Shown here in pieces: positions 42,597 to 51,083 of a stretch of DNA of 64,000 nucleotides. Position numbers and translations under genes: made by a program. Below the pieces are notes generated by a model. It had not been told where the DNA came from and made no database searches. It saw only the letters and a list, made by a program, of their open reading frames with translations. Positions within the stretch are counted from its first letter, which is position 1; the number at the start of each line of letters is the position of its first letter. This DNA is from Nocardia flavorosea NBRC 108225 (GTDB lineage Bacteria > Actinomycetota > Actinomycetes > Mycobacteriales > Mycobacteriaceae): positions 62,001 through 126,000 of the forward strand of contig NZ_BDCG01000005.1 in the NCBI RefSeq assembly GCF_001613385.1, read 5' to 3'.

Positions 42597-44345
42597 ATGA
42601 CGCCGGCCAAGCGCCGGATCGGCTCGCGCGAGTTACTCGACGCGCTGCTGGATCCGGGGACATTCGTGAGCTGGGATGCGCCGCCGATAGCGGTGGCGCA
42701 GACCGGCGCCTATCGGTCGGTGCTGGCTGAGGCGGCCACCGCGGCGGGTACCGACGAATCGGTGCGCACCGGCGAAGGGCGGTTGCGCGGACGGCGGATC
42801 GCGGTCATCGCCTGTGAGTTCGCGTTTCTGGCGGGCTCGGTGGGAGTCGCCGCCGCCGAGCGGATCGTCGGCGCGGTCGAGCGTGCGACAGCGGAGGGGC
42901 TCCCGCTGGTCGTGTCACCGACTTCGGGCGGCACCAGGATGCAGGAGGGCACGGTTGCCTTCGTGCAGATGGTGAAGATCGCCGGTGCGGTCGCCGCGCA
43001 TAAATCGGCCGGGCACCCCTACGTCGTTTACCTGCGGAATCCGACCATGGGCGGGGTTTTCGCATCCTGGGGTTCGCTCGGGCATATCACCTTCGCCGAA
43101 CCCGGCGCACTCATCGGCTTCCTCGGCCCGCGCGTGTACGAGGCGCTGTACGGGCAGCCGTTCCCGCCCGGTGTGCAAACCGCGGAGAACCTGTACCGGA
43201 GCGGGGTCATCGACGGGGTCGTCGAGGTATCGGTCTTCCGGCGGATCGCCCATCGGGCACTGAGCGTGTTCAGTGGGATTCCGGATGAGCCGAAATCCAC
43301 AGCAGGGCAGCGTTATCCCGGTGCCGAGCCGATACCGGCCGCCGCATCGCCGGATCGGAGCCGGGCCGCCGGACGGCCGGATTCGGTGGGCGATACCTCG
43401 TCGGCCGCGAGTACCGCGGTTTCCCCGACTCGAGGGAGAGAGACTCAGGCCGCTCGGGAGACCGAGACGCCGGAGGTCACGAGCGGTGCTGTGGGGCCCG
43501 AGGACGCCGGAGTGCTGGGCAGCAGGACCGTGCGGCCCGGCGGTGGTCACCGGTCGAGCCGCGCCATGGAACCGGTCGAAGCGTGGGAGTCGGTGCGAAT
43601 TTCCCGGCGATCCGACCGGCCGGGACTGCGCGAACTTCTGCGCCGGAGCCGGGAGCGGGTGCCGCTCAGTGGAACCGGCCAGGGCGAAACGGATCGGACG
43701 GTGGTCCTCGCGCTGGCCCGCTTCCAGGGCCGTCCGTGCGTTGTGTTCGGACACGATCGCGCACACCAGGATCCGGAGCACACCATGGGCCCGGCCGCGT
43801 TGCGGTCGGCGCGGCGCAGTATGCAGCTGGCCGCAGAACTGCGGCTTCCGCTGGTGCTGGTGATCGATACGATCGGTGCGGCGTTGTCCAAGGAGGCGGA
43901 GGAACGGGGGCTGGCGCCCGAAATCGCCCGCTGCATAGCCGATCTGGTCACTCTGGATACACCCACTGTTTCGGTGCTGCTCGGCCAGGGGACCGGCGGC
44001 GGCGCATTGGCGCTGCTACCGGCGGACCGGGTGCTGGCCGCGACACACGGCTGGCTGGCACCGCTGCCGCCCGAAGGTGCGAGCGCTATCGTTCACCGCG
44101 ATACCGGGCATGCCGCGGAATTGGCTGCGCAGCAGCGGATCCGATCGGCCGATCTGCTGGCCGACGGGATCGTGGACCGGATAGTGCCCGAAAATCCCGA
44201 CGCCGCAGCGGAGCCGGACGAGTTCGCGCGCCGCATGGTCACCGCCCTCGGCGAGGAACTGGCTGCGCTATCGGCGGAGCCGGTGGAGCGGTTGCGGGAG
44301 ATCCGGCATCTCCGTTACCGCCGCCTGGGGCTTGCGGATCGGTAG
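42597..44345 (+). CDS. accD3: Acetyl/propionyl-CoA carboxylase carboxyltransferase AccD3
   Basis: Carboxyltransferase subunit with both halves fused, 582 aa. N-terminal half: VSPTSGGTRMQEGTVAFVQM and PTMGGVFASWGSLGHITFAEP, with oxyanion-hole glycines. C-terminal half: LVLVIDTIGAALSKEAEERG, LLGQGTGGGALALLPADRV. A 90-residue Ser/Arg/Pro-rich linker (about 225-320) separates the halves; mycobacterial AccD3 is about 495 aa, so this linker is an expansion. The ATG overlaps the stop of a 23-codon in-frame stretch after cvnD. By gene order it is Rv0904c, although here it follows the conservon. Confidence 0.9.
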   Translation: MTPAKRRIGSRELLDALLDPGTFVSWDAPPIAVAQTGAYRSVLAEAATAAGTDESVRTGEGRLRGRRIAVIACEFAFLAGSVGVAAAERIVGAVERATAEGLPLVVSPTSGGTRMQEGTVAFVQMVKIAGAVAAHKSAGHPYVVYLRNPTMGGVFASWGSLGHITFAEPGALIGFLGPRVYEALYGQPFPPGVQTAENLYRSGVIDGVVEVSVFRRIAHRALSVFSGIPDEPKSTAGQRYPGAEPIPAAASPDRSRAAGRPDSVGDTSSAASTAVSPTRGRETQAARETETPEVTSGAVGPEDAGVLGSRTVRPGGGHRSSRAMEPVEAWESVRISRRSDRPGLRELLRRSRERVPLSGTGQGETDRTVVLALARFQGRPCVVFGHDRAHQDPEHTMGPAALRSARRSMQLAAELRLPLVLVIDTIGAALSKEAEERGLAPEIARCIADLVTLDTPTVSVLLGQGTGGGALALLPADRVLAATHGWLAPLPPEGASAIVHRDTGHAAELAAQQRIRSADLLADGIVDRIVPENPDAAAEPDEFARRMVTALGEELAALSAEPVERLREIRHLRYRRLGLADR

Positions 44346-44463
44346 TGTGCCGCGCCTTCGCCACGAGGGGGGCCACGCCGCCGTTTCCCCAAAGTGGCTT
44401 CGTCCGCCCGGCGGAGGTGCCGCCTGTCGCGTACCGGGTGGACGAACCGCTGACCGCCTTCGC

Positions 44464-45012
44464 TCAACCCTCCGGCTCCGGCTCGGGATTGGACCAGGCG
44501 AGGATCATTGCCGGTGCGCAGCCGCCGGCCAGCAGCGTCGCCAGGAGCATGACCCCGCCGGCGTAGGCGGTGCGGAAGGCATCGGCCTCCGGGAACAGCG
44601 CGCCGCTGTAGATGAGGTACATCACCGGGACGATGCAGAGTGATTGCGTAATGGTGAGGCCGATCGAGCGGGCGGTTTCGCGCTGGGCCATCTCGAGTTC
44701 GTCGAGGGTTTCGGCGGGTGCGTTGTCCTGTGCGTGCGACACGATCCGCACCATGGTCCAGGACGGCAGGAAGATCAGGGCGCTCAGGCCGCCGGCGAGT
44801 GCGGCCCATTCGAGGCCGAACGCGCACATTACTCCGGCGGCGAACAACGCACTGAGCGCCACGGCGACGGTGATCACCAGCGCCCGCCGGCGGCCGCGGG
44901 TACGCCAGCCGGGCAGCATTCCGGCGAGCTGTTTCTCCCGGGCGAGCCACCGCCGGACGCGGTAGGCCTGGTAGCGATCGAGCAGGGTGGACGGTTCGGC
45001 GGCTGCGGTCAT
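44464..45012 (-). CDS. Membrane protein partner of XRE regulator
   Basis: A 182-aa protein with four hydrophobic segments (about 48-66, 70-90, 118-138, 145-168) and a basic cytoplasmic N-terminus (DRYQAYRVRRWLAREKQLAG). Family not recognised with certainty; it resembles the membrane proteins that sit behind small XRE regulators. The ATG at 45010-45012 overlaps the regulator's stop (ATGA), so it is translationally coupled, with AAAGGAAA as ribosome site. Confidence 0.78.
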   Translation of the reverse strand: MTAAAEPSTLLDRYQAYRVRRWLAREKQLAGMLPGWRTRGRRRALVITVAVALSALFAAGVMCAFGLEWAALAGGLSALIFLPSWTMVRIVSHAQDNAPAETLDELEMAQRETARSIGLTITQSLCIVPVMYLIYSGALFPEADAFRTAYAGGVMLLATLLAGGCAPAMILAWSNPEPEPEG

Positions 45013-45287
45013 GGCAGCTTTCCTTTCTCGCGCGGATAGAGCTCGGCCGACAGCGGGGTGAATTCGGTGCGGGAGAACACCGCCTCGACCGGCAGCCCGA
45101 ACACCTCGCAGATCCGCAGGGCCAGGTCCAGGCTGGGGTAGTGGTTGCCGCGTTCGAGTGCGCCGATGGTCTGTGGGTTGACGTTCACCGCCTCCGCCAG
45201 CGCGGCCCGCGACATCCGGTGTTCCGCGCGCAGTACTGCGATGCGGTTGTAGATCGGGAGGGTTTCCCCGCGTCTTACTGGGCTCAC
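45009..45287 (-). CDS. XRE/Cro-type small HTH regulator
   Basis: Helix-turn-helix protein of about 92 aa. The HTH_3 domain is clear: NRIAVLRAEHRMSRAALAEA then VNVNPQTIGALERGNHYPSL, followed by DLALRICEVFGLPVEAVFSR. This is the YozG-type short regulator, usually an autorepressor that governs a cotranscribed membrane protein. The GTG at 45285-45287 is 7 nt from a -10 box. The longer upstream frame is not coding. Confidence 0.9.
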   Translation of the reverse strand: MSPVRRGETLPIYNRIAVLRAEHRMSRAALAEAVNVNPQTIGALERGNHYPSLDLALRICEVFGLPVEAVFSRTEFTPLSAELYPREKGKLP

Positions 45288-45294
45288 GCAACAG

Positions 45295-45323
45295 AGTGTT
45301 GTAAAAACACAACGATCTGTCAA
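45295..45323 (-). promoter_or_regulatory. Leaderless promoter with dyad for the HTH operon
   Basis: On the minus strand: TTGACA (45323-45318), a 17-nt spacer, AACACT (45300-45295), 7 nt, then the GTG at 45287. The consensus -35 and leaderless spacing are clear. Overlapping dyads GTGTT-N5-AACAC (45296-45310) and GTTGT-N6-ACAAC (45298-45313) cover the -10, a likely operator for the HTH protein. Confidence 0.72.
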
Positions 45324-45387
45324 GGTGATGCGGACACGAGGCCCGGATTCGTTGACCTGCCGCCGAACCGCTCCTACCGTCGAGGCG

Positions 45388-46245
45388 GTGACCACTAGAC
45401 GTGAGATCGGTGTTGTCCCGCCCATCGTGCTCAACGATGGGAGCCTGATTCCGCAGCTCGGTTTCGGGGTCTTCCAAGTACCGCCGGGCCAGGTCTTCGA
45501 TACCGTCACCGCCGCGCTGCGCGCCGGGTATCGCAGTATCGACACCGCGGCCGCCTACGAGAACGAAGAAGGCACCGGCCGCGCCATCCGGCACTTCGGC
45601 CTACCCCGCGACGAGGTCTTCGTCACGACCAAGCTCTGGAACTCCGAGCAGGGTTACGACTCGACCCTGCGCGCCTGCACGACCAGCCTCGACCGGCTGG
45701 GCCTGGAGTACCTGGACCTCTATCTGATCCACTGGCCCGTTCCCGCCGCGGACAAATTCGTGGACACCTTCCGTGCCTTCCAGCGCCTGAAGGCCGACGG
45801 CCGGGTGCGTTCCATCGGTGTCTCGAATTTCCGCGTGACCGATCTGGAAAGGGTTGTTGCCGAAACGGGGGAGACGCCGTCGGTGAACCAGATCGAATTG
45901 CATCCCCGGCTCGTTCAGCGCGAACTGCGCGAATACCACGCCGAACACGCCATCGCCACCGAAGCGTGGAGCCCGCTCGGCCAGGGCACCATGCTCAGTG
46001 ACCCGGTGATCACCCGGATCGCCGGAGAGGTGGACCGCTCACCGGCGCAGGTGATCATCCGCTGGCATCTGCAGCTCGGCAATATCGTCATCCCGAAATC
46101 GGTGACGCCCGCCCGGATCGAGCAGAACTTCGATGTTTTCGGCTTCGAACTCTCCGCCGAGCAGATGAACGCCATCACCGGATTGGACAGCGGCACCCGG
46201 ACCGGGGCAGATCCGGCGACCTTCGCGGTCGGCCTGGAAACCTGA
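45388..46245 (+). CDS. Aldo/keto reductase
   Basis: NADPH-dependent oxidoreductase of the AKR5-like group, 285 aa. Catalytic tetrad visible: Asp and Tyr in SIDTAAAYENE, Lys in VTTKLW, His in LYLIHWP. Cofactor-binding IGVSNFRVTDLERVV and the late IPKSVTPARIEQNFDVFGF are typical. Substrate unknown. GTG 45388 is chosen at the start of the conserved frame. It is divergent from the HTH operon and may be regulated by it. Confidence 0.92.
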   Translation: MTTRREIGVVPPIVLNDGSLIPQLGFGVFQVPPGQVFDTVTAALRAGYRSIDTAAAYENEEGTGRAIRHFGLPRDEVFVTTKLWNSEQGYDSTLRACTTSLDRLGLEYLDLYLIHWPVPAADKFVDTFRAFQRLKADGRVRSIGVSNFRVTDLERVVAETGETPSVNQIELHPRLVQRELREYHAEHAIATEAWSPLGQGTMLSDPVITRIAGEVDRSPAQVIIRWHLQLGNIVIPKSVTPARIEQNFDVFGFELSAEQMNAITGLDSGTRTGADPATFAVGLET

Positions 46246-46398
46246 GCCCGTACGTTTCGCGCCCCGCCACCACACCGTCCCCGGCGAGCGCCTCCCCGCG
46301 TCGTGCCGGGTGGGCTCGCCCGTTGCTGTGGCAGAGTGGTCGGTAACGCTTCGTTTTTGGCTGTTGGATCGGTATTCGTTGAGCGGGGAAGGACACAC

Positions 46399-47124
46399 AT
46401 GCTCGGGGTCAGCCGCGACGGCGACGTCGTCACCATCGAACTGCAGCGTGAAGAGCGTCGTAACGCGCTGAACCTGGATCTGGTCGTACAACTGCGCGAG
46501 GCGCTCCTGCAGGCGGCTCACAACGCCCGCGTCATCGTGATCACCGGCCGGGGGCCGGTCTTCAGTGCGGGCGCGGATCTCGACGGTGTGTACTCCACCG
46601 AATTCCTCGACACCTTGCTGGAGATGCTGCACGAGGTCGAGTCGCTGCCGGTGCCGGTGATCGCTGCCCTCAACGGGCCCGCGCTCGGTGCCGGTGTGCA
46701 GCTGGCCATGGCGGCGGACCTGCGGGTGATGGCGCCGGATTCGTATCTGGCGATCCCCGCGGCGAAACTCGGTATCTCCGTGGATCGCTGGACCACCCGG
46801 CGGCTGGTCTCGCTGGTCGGTGGCGGACCGGCCCGTACCGTCCTGCTCGGTGCCGAACCCATCTCGGCCGCCGACGCCTACACCTTTGGCTTCGCCAACC
46901 GTCTCGGCACCTTGGCGGACGCACAGACGTGGGCGAAATCGGTCGCCGAACTGGCGCCGCTATCGCTTCGGCATCTGAAGCTGGAACTCAACGACGACGG
47001 CACCCGGGGGCCGTCACCCAAGGAACAGCAGTCCGCCTTGGAGGCAGCATGGAACAGCGAGGACGCCGAGGAGGGCCGGCAGGCTCGCAAGGAGAAGCGT
47101 TCCCCGAAATTCGTGGGCCGGTGA
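46399..47124 (+). CDS. echA6: EchA6-type enoyl-CoA hydratase fold protein (catalytic Glu absent)
   Basis: Crotonase-fold acyl-CoA-binding protein, 241 aa (Rv0905 type). CoA-binding and oxyanion features are present: VITGRGPVFSAGADLDGV and NGPALGAGVQLAMAADLRVM. Both hydratase glutamates are missing: the ELAM-type Glu is Gln (VQLAM), and the PE-type Glu is Ala in AIPAAKLGIS. In mycobacteria EchA6 shuttles acyl-CoA to FAS-II for mycolic acids rather than hydrating enoyl-CoA. ATG 46399 has GGGGAAGGA upstream. The stop overlaps the start of the next gene. Confidence 0.93.
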   Translation: MLGVSRDGDVVTIELQREERRNALNLDLVVQLREALLQAAHNARVIVITGRGPVFSAGADLDGVYSTEFLDTLLEMLHEVESLPVPVIAALNGPALGAGVQLAMAADLRVMAPDSYLAIPAAKLGISVDRWTTRRLVSLVGGGPARTVLLGAEPISAADAYTFGFANRLGTLADAQTWAKSVAELAPLSLRHLKLELNDDGTRGPSPKEQQSALEAAWNSEDAEEGRQARKEKRSPKFVGR

Positions 47125-48269
47125 TGCGACCCCGTATTCTGCCCGCGGCGGTGGCGGGGCTGGCCGGGATGACCGCACTGGGCTGGGTACTGCGCGCGCT
47201 GGACGGGCTACCGGCGGCGCTGGGTGCCTCGGTGTCGGCGATCGCGCCCACCGCTACAGGGGCGCGCAGCTACCGCAACCGTCAGTTCCACAACACCGAG
47301 CCGGCATCGCCGATCGTTGTGCCCGACAATCCCGCCGGGCTGCTGGCGATGGTGTCCGCCATGCGGGCGGGGCGGCCGAAAGGGGCCGTGCCGCTGGCCG
47401 AACCACAGCGTCCGGCGGCGGCCGCCGATCTGGCCGCCACCTGGTACGGGCATGCCAGCGCGCTGATCGAGATCGACGGCTTCCGGGTACTCACCGATCC
47501 GGTGTGGAGTGAGCGGGTTTCACCCTCACGGCTGGTGGGGCCGAGCCGGATCCATCCGGTGCCGGTCGAGCTGACCGAGCTGCCGCCGGTGGACGCGGTG
47601 GTCATCTCGCACGACCACTACGACCATCTCGACGCCGATACCATCACCACCCTGCTGTACACCCAGCGCGCGGTTTTCGTGGTCCCGCTGGGGGTCGGCG
47701 CGCATCTGCGGCACTGGGGCGTGCCGGAATCGCGGATCGTCGAATTGGATTGGGGGCACTCGCATTCGCTGCCCGCCCGGTACGGGTCGGGTGGCGAGCT
47801 GACGATCACCTGCGCCGAGGCCCGCCATTTCTCCGGCCGCGGCCTGGTCCGCAACACCACCCTGTGGGCGGGCTGGGCGCTGGCCGGTCCGGCGCACCGG
47901 GTGTACTTCGGCGGCGATACCGGGTTCACCAAGGCGTTCGCCGAAACGGGGGCGCAGTGCGGCCCCTTCGACCTGACCTTGCTGCCCATCGGTGCCTACA
48001 ACCACAGCTGGGCCGATATCCATATGAATCCCGAGGAAGCGGTGCGCGCCCACGCCGACCTGTCCGGCGGCGATCCGGGCCACGGCGTGCTGCTGCCGAT
48101 CCACTGGGCGACCTTCAATCTGGCTCCGCACCCCTGGGACGAACCGGTTCGCCGGCTGGTGGCGGCCGCGGCCGCGGCCGGAACCGACATCGTGGTACCG
48201 GTCCCCGGGCAACGGCTCGATATCCGTGATCTCCCGCCCGGGCGTTCCTGGTGGGAGGATATGGAGTGA
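47124..48269 (+). CDS. NAPE-PLD-type metallo-beta-lactamase fold hydrolase
   Basis: Zinc hydrolase of 381 aa with a single N-terminal hydrophobic anchor or signal (about residues 6-24). Metal-binding motifs: ISHDHYDHLD (HxHxDH), EARHFSGRG, GGDTGFTKAF and LLPIHWATF. This matches Rv0906, whose fold resembles N-acylphosphatidylethanolamine phospholipase D; the substrate is not known. The ATG overlaps the echA6 stop (TGATG), so it is probably coupled. Confidence 0.9.
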   Translation: MRPRILPAAVAGLAGMTALGWVLRALDGLPAALGASVSAIAPTATGARSYRNRQFHNTEPASPIVVPDNPAGLLAMVSAMRAGRPKGAVPLAEPQRPAAAADLAATWYGHASALIEIDGFRVLTDPVWSERVSPSRLVGPSRIHPVPVELTELPPVDAVVISHDHYDHLDADTITTLLYTQRAVFVVPLGVGAHLRHWGVPESRIVELDWGHSHSLPARYGSGGELTITCAEARHFSGRGLVRNTTLWAGWALAGPAHRVYFGGDTGFTKAFAETGAQCGPFDLTLLPIGAYNHSWADIHMNPEEAVRAHADLSGGDPGHGVLLPIHWATFNLAPHPWDEPVRRLVAAAAAAGTDIVVPVPGQRLDIRDLPPGRSWWEDME

Positions 48270-48303
48270 ACACAACCGCTCGGCGACAGGAAGGAATTCG
48301 GCA

Positions 48304-48543
48304 ATGAGCTTGATGGACAACCTGAAGAATCTGGCCGGCAAGGGCCAGGAAGCGGCGGCCAAGAACTCCGACAAGATCAACCAGGCGGTCGACAAGGCCG
48401 GGGATTTCCTCGACCAGAGGACCAAGGGCAAATACTCGGACAAGATCCAGAAGGGGAAGGAAGCCGCTCGCAAGGTGGTTCCGCCCGACCAGCCGGGGGG
48501 TCCGGGACAGCCCGGCGAGCCGGGGCCCGGCCCGCGCCCGTGA
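48304..48543 (+). CDS. MT0933-type antitoxin family protein (Rv0909-like)
   Basis: Small helical protein, 79 aa, similar to the Rv0909 antitoxin (MT0933 family): SLMDNLKNLAGKGQEAAAKN then SDKINQAVDKAGDFLDQRTKGKYSDKI. A Gly/Pro tail (QPGGPGQPGEPGPGP) follows. In M. tuberculosis it pairs with the toxin Rv0910, but no such gene follows here. ATG 48304 has AGGAAGG upstream. Function without a toxin is uncertain. Confidence 0.82.
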   Translation: MSLMDNLKNLAGKGQEAAAKNSDKINQAVDKAGDFLDQRTKGKYSDKIQKGKEAARKVVPPDQPGGPGQPGEPGPGPRP

Positions 48544-48594
48544 TCCGCTGCCGGGTGCCGTACCGGGCCGCCCGCGCACGCTGGTGACCCGGGC

Positions 48595-50814
48595 GTGCAC
48601 CGGGCGTTCGGCGGTGAACCGGGGCAGCCGGATATCGAGGTCCGGCTGAGCAACCTGGACAAGGTGCTCTATCCGGCGACCGGCACCACCAAGGGCGAGG
48701 TCATCGAGTATTACGCCGAGATCGCCCCGGCGATGCTGCCGCATATCGCGGGCCGGCCGATCACCCGGAAACGGTGGCCGAACGGTGTGGCCGAATCGTC
48801 GTTCTTCGAGAAGAACCTCGGCGCGGGTACCCCGTCGTGGCTACCGCGTCGTGCCCAGGAACATTCCGATCGCACCGCGCACTATCCGGTGATCTCGTCG
48901 CAGGCCGGCCTGGTCTGGCTGGGGCAGCAGGCCGCCCTGGAGGTCCACGTCCCGCAGTGGCGCTTCGACGGCGATGCGCGCGGGCCCGCGACGCGGCTGG
49001 TGTTCGACCTCGATCCCGGACCCGGTGCCGGGTTGCCCGAATGCGCGCGGGTGGCGCTCGGGGTGCGGGATATGGTCGCCGAAATCGGGATGCTCGCGTT
49101 TCCGCTGACCAGCGGTAGCAAGGGTATCCACCTATACGTCCCGCTGGACCGGGCACTGAGCCCCGGCGGGGCATCCACGGTCGCCAAACAGGTCGCCACG
49201 AATCTGGAGAAACTTCTTCCCGATCTGGTCACCGCCACCATGGCGAAGAGTGTGCGGGCCGGGAAGGTGTTCCTGGACTGGAGTCAGAACAACCCGTCCA
49301 AGACGACCATCGCACCGTATTCGCTGCGCGGGCGTGAGCAGCCGAACGCCGCCGCACCGCGGCACTGGGCGGAGCTCGAGGACGCCCGTCAACTGCGGCA
49401 ACTGCGGTTCGACGAAGTTCTGGAGCGTTATCGGTCCGAGGGGGATCTGCTGGCCGGCCTCGATACACCTCTGAACGATGCGCTGACGAAGTACCGCTCG
49501 ATGCGCGACCCGGCGCGCACACCGGAGCCGGTACCGCCGCATTCGCCCAGGCCCGGCCCCGGCGACCGCTATGTCGTCCACGAACACCACGCCCGGCGGT
49601 TGCACTGGGATGTGCGATTGGAACGCGACGGAGTGCTGGTGTCGTGGGCGGTCCCCAAGGGGCCACCGGAAAGTACCCGGCAGAATCGGCTTGCCGTGCA
49701 CACCGAGGACCACCCACTGGAATACCTGGACTTCCACGGCACGATCCCGGCGGGTGAGTACGGAGCAGGGGAGATGTCGGTCTGGGATACCGGCACCTAC
49801 CGCGCCGAGAAATGGCGCGATGACGAGGTGATCGTGGTTTTCCGGGGCGAGCGGCTCAACGGCCGGTACGCCATGATCCGGACCGAGGGCGATCAATGGC
49901 TGATGCATCTCATGAAGGACCAGCCCGCGACCGCGGAACTGCCGCGTGGACTCACCCCCATGCTGGCCACCAGTGGCGAAGTCGCCGGGCTGCCGGAGTC
50001 GGAATGGGCATTCGAACGTAAATGGGACGGTTACCGGCTGCTCGTCGAAATCGATGCCGGTGAACTGCGGCTGCGCAGCCGGGCCGGTAACGACGTCACC
50101 GCACGCTATCCCCAGTTGTCGGTACTGGCCGAGGAGCTGGCCGGCCATCAGGTGATACTCGACGGTGAGCTCATCGTCCGCGGGCCCGACGGCGCGGTGA
50201 ATATCGCGCTGTTGAAGGCGAATCCGCGGCGCGCCGAATTCCTGGCGTTCGATCTGCTGTTCCTCGACGGCACCTCGCTGCTGCGCAAACGCTACCGCGA
50301 TCGGCGGCAGGTGCTCGAGGCGCTGGCCGCGACGACCACGGAACTCCGGGTGCCGCCGCGCTATGAGGGCGACGGCACCGAGGCTCTGCGCCGCAGCGAC
50401 GAAGAAGGCGCCGAGGGCGTGATCGCCAAACGGCTGGATGCGGTGTATCTGCCCGGGACCCGCGGGCATTCATGGGTGAAGCACCGGAACTGGCGCACCC
50501 AGGAGGTAGTGATCGGGGGTATGCGGCGCAGTAAGGCGCGACCGTTCGCCTCGCTGCTGGTCGGGATACCCGCCGAGGACGGCCTGGTGTACGCGGGCCG
50601 GGTCGGGACCGGGTTCGACGAGGCGGAAATGGCCGAGCTGGCCGCACGGCTGCGCCGGTCGGAACGTAAGACGCCGCCGTTCACCAACGAGATGTCGGCC
50701 GACGAACTCCGGGACGCGATCTGGGTGACACCGAAGATCAAAGGCACTGTTCGCTACATGGATTGGACCGACGGTGGACGTTTCTGGCATCCGGCCTGGC
50801 TCGGCGAGGTGTGA
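48595..50814 (+). CDS. ligD: Multidomain ATP-dependent DNA ligase LigD
   Basis: Non-homologous end-joining enzyme, 739 aa, with three modules. Polymerase/primase (about 10-285): LVFDLDPGPG holds the catalytic DxD; SGSKGIHLYVPL, and LDWSQNNPSKTTIAPYSLR. Phosphoesterase (about 310-440): YVVHEHHARRLHWDVRLERD, WAVPKGPP, GEMSVWDTG. Ligase (about 455-739): nucleotidyl Lys in AFERKWDGYR, GELIVRG, EGVIAKRLDA and SWVKHRNW. The order POL-PE-LIG is that of mycobacterial LigD. GTG 48595. Ku, normally its partner, is not in the window. Confidence 0.96.
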   Translation: MHRAFGGEPGQPDIEVRLSNLDKVLYPATGTTKGEVIEYYAEIAPAMLPHIAGRPITRKRWPNGVAESSFFEKNLGAGTPSWLPRRAQEHSDRTAHYPVISSQAGLVWLGQQAALEVHVPQWRFDGDARGPATRLVFDLDPGPGAGLPECARVALGVRDMVAEIGMLAFPLTSGSKGIHLYVPLDRALSPGGASTVAKQVATNLEKLLPDLVTATMAKSVRAGKVFLDWSQNNPSKTTIAPYSLRGREQPNAAAPRHWAELEDARQLRQLRFDEVLERYRSEGDLLAGLDTPLNDALTKYRSMRDPARTPEPVPPHSPRPGPGDRYVVHEHHARRLHWDVRLERDGVLVSWAVPKGPPESTRQNRLAVHTEDHPLEYLDFHGTIPAGEYGAGEMSVWDTGTYRAEKWRDDEVIVVFRGERLNGRYAMIRTEGDQWLMHLMKDQPATAELPRGLTPMLATSGEVAGLPESEWAFERKWDGYRLLVEIDAGELRLRSRAGNDVTARYPQLSVLAEELAGHQVILDGELIVRGPDGAVNIALLKANPRRAEFLAFDLLFLDGTSLLRKRYRDRRQVLEALAATTTELRVPPRYEGDGTEALRRSDEEGAEGVIAKRLDAVYLPGTRGHSWVKHRNWRTQEVVIGGMRRSKARPFASLLVGIPAEDGLVYAGRVGTGFDEAEMAELAARLRRSERKTPPFTNEMSADELRDAIWVTPKIKGTVRYMDWTDGGRFWHPAWLGEV

Positions 50815-50900
50815 CAGCCGTCGCTGCCGCAGTTCCCCCGCTCGCCGTGACCCCCCTGGGTATCGTTACCTCTGTAGCGAGTGGGAATGAGGAGCACACC

Positions 50901-51083
50901 ATGGATTTCAAAGGGCTGGCCGACAAAGCGCTGAGTCTGGCACGCAAGAACTCCAGCAAGGTCGACCCGCTGATCGAGAAGGTCGGCGACGCGGTGGACA
51001 AGAAGACCGGCGGAAAATACGCGTCGCAGGTGGACAAGGCGCAGGAGGCCGCCCGAAAGGCCGTACGTGATCAGCAGAAATAG
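50901..51083 (+). CDS. Second MT0933-type antitoxin family protein
   Basis: A 60-aa helical protein closely similar to the one at 48304: DFKGLADKALSLARKNSSKV followed by VDKKTGGKYASQVDKAQEAA. It has no Gly/Pro tail. ATG 50901 has GAGGA upstream. The next gene starts immediately after its stop. No toxin-like gene is adjacent. Confidence 0.8.
   Translation: MDFKGLADKALSLARKNSSKVDPLIEKVGDAVDKKTGGKYASQVDKAQEAARKAVRDQQK

Noticed and set aside
42529..42600. 23-codon stretch after cvnD with a hydrophobic N-terminus
   Set aside because: No ribosome site and no conservation evidence. Kept only as a coupling remark, not called as a gene.
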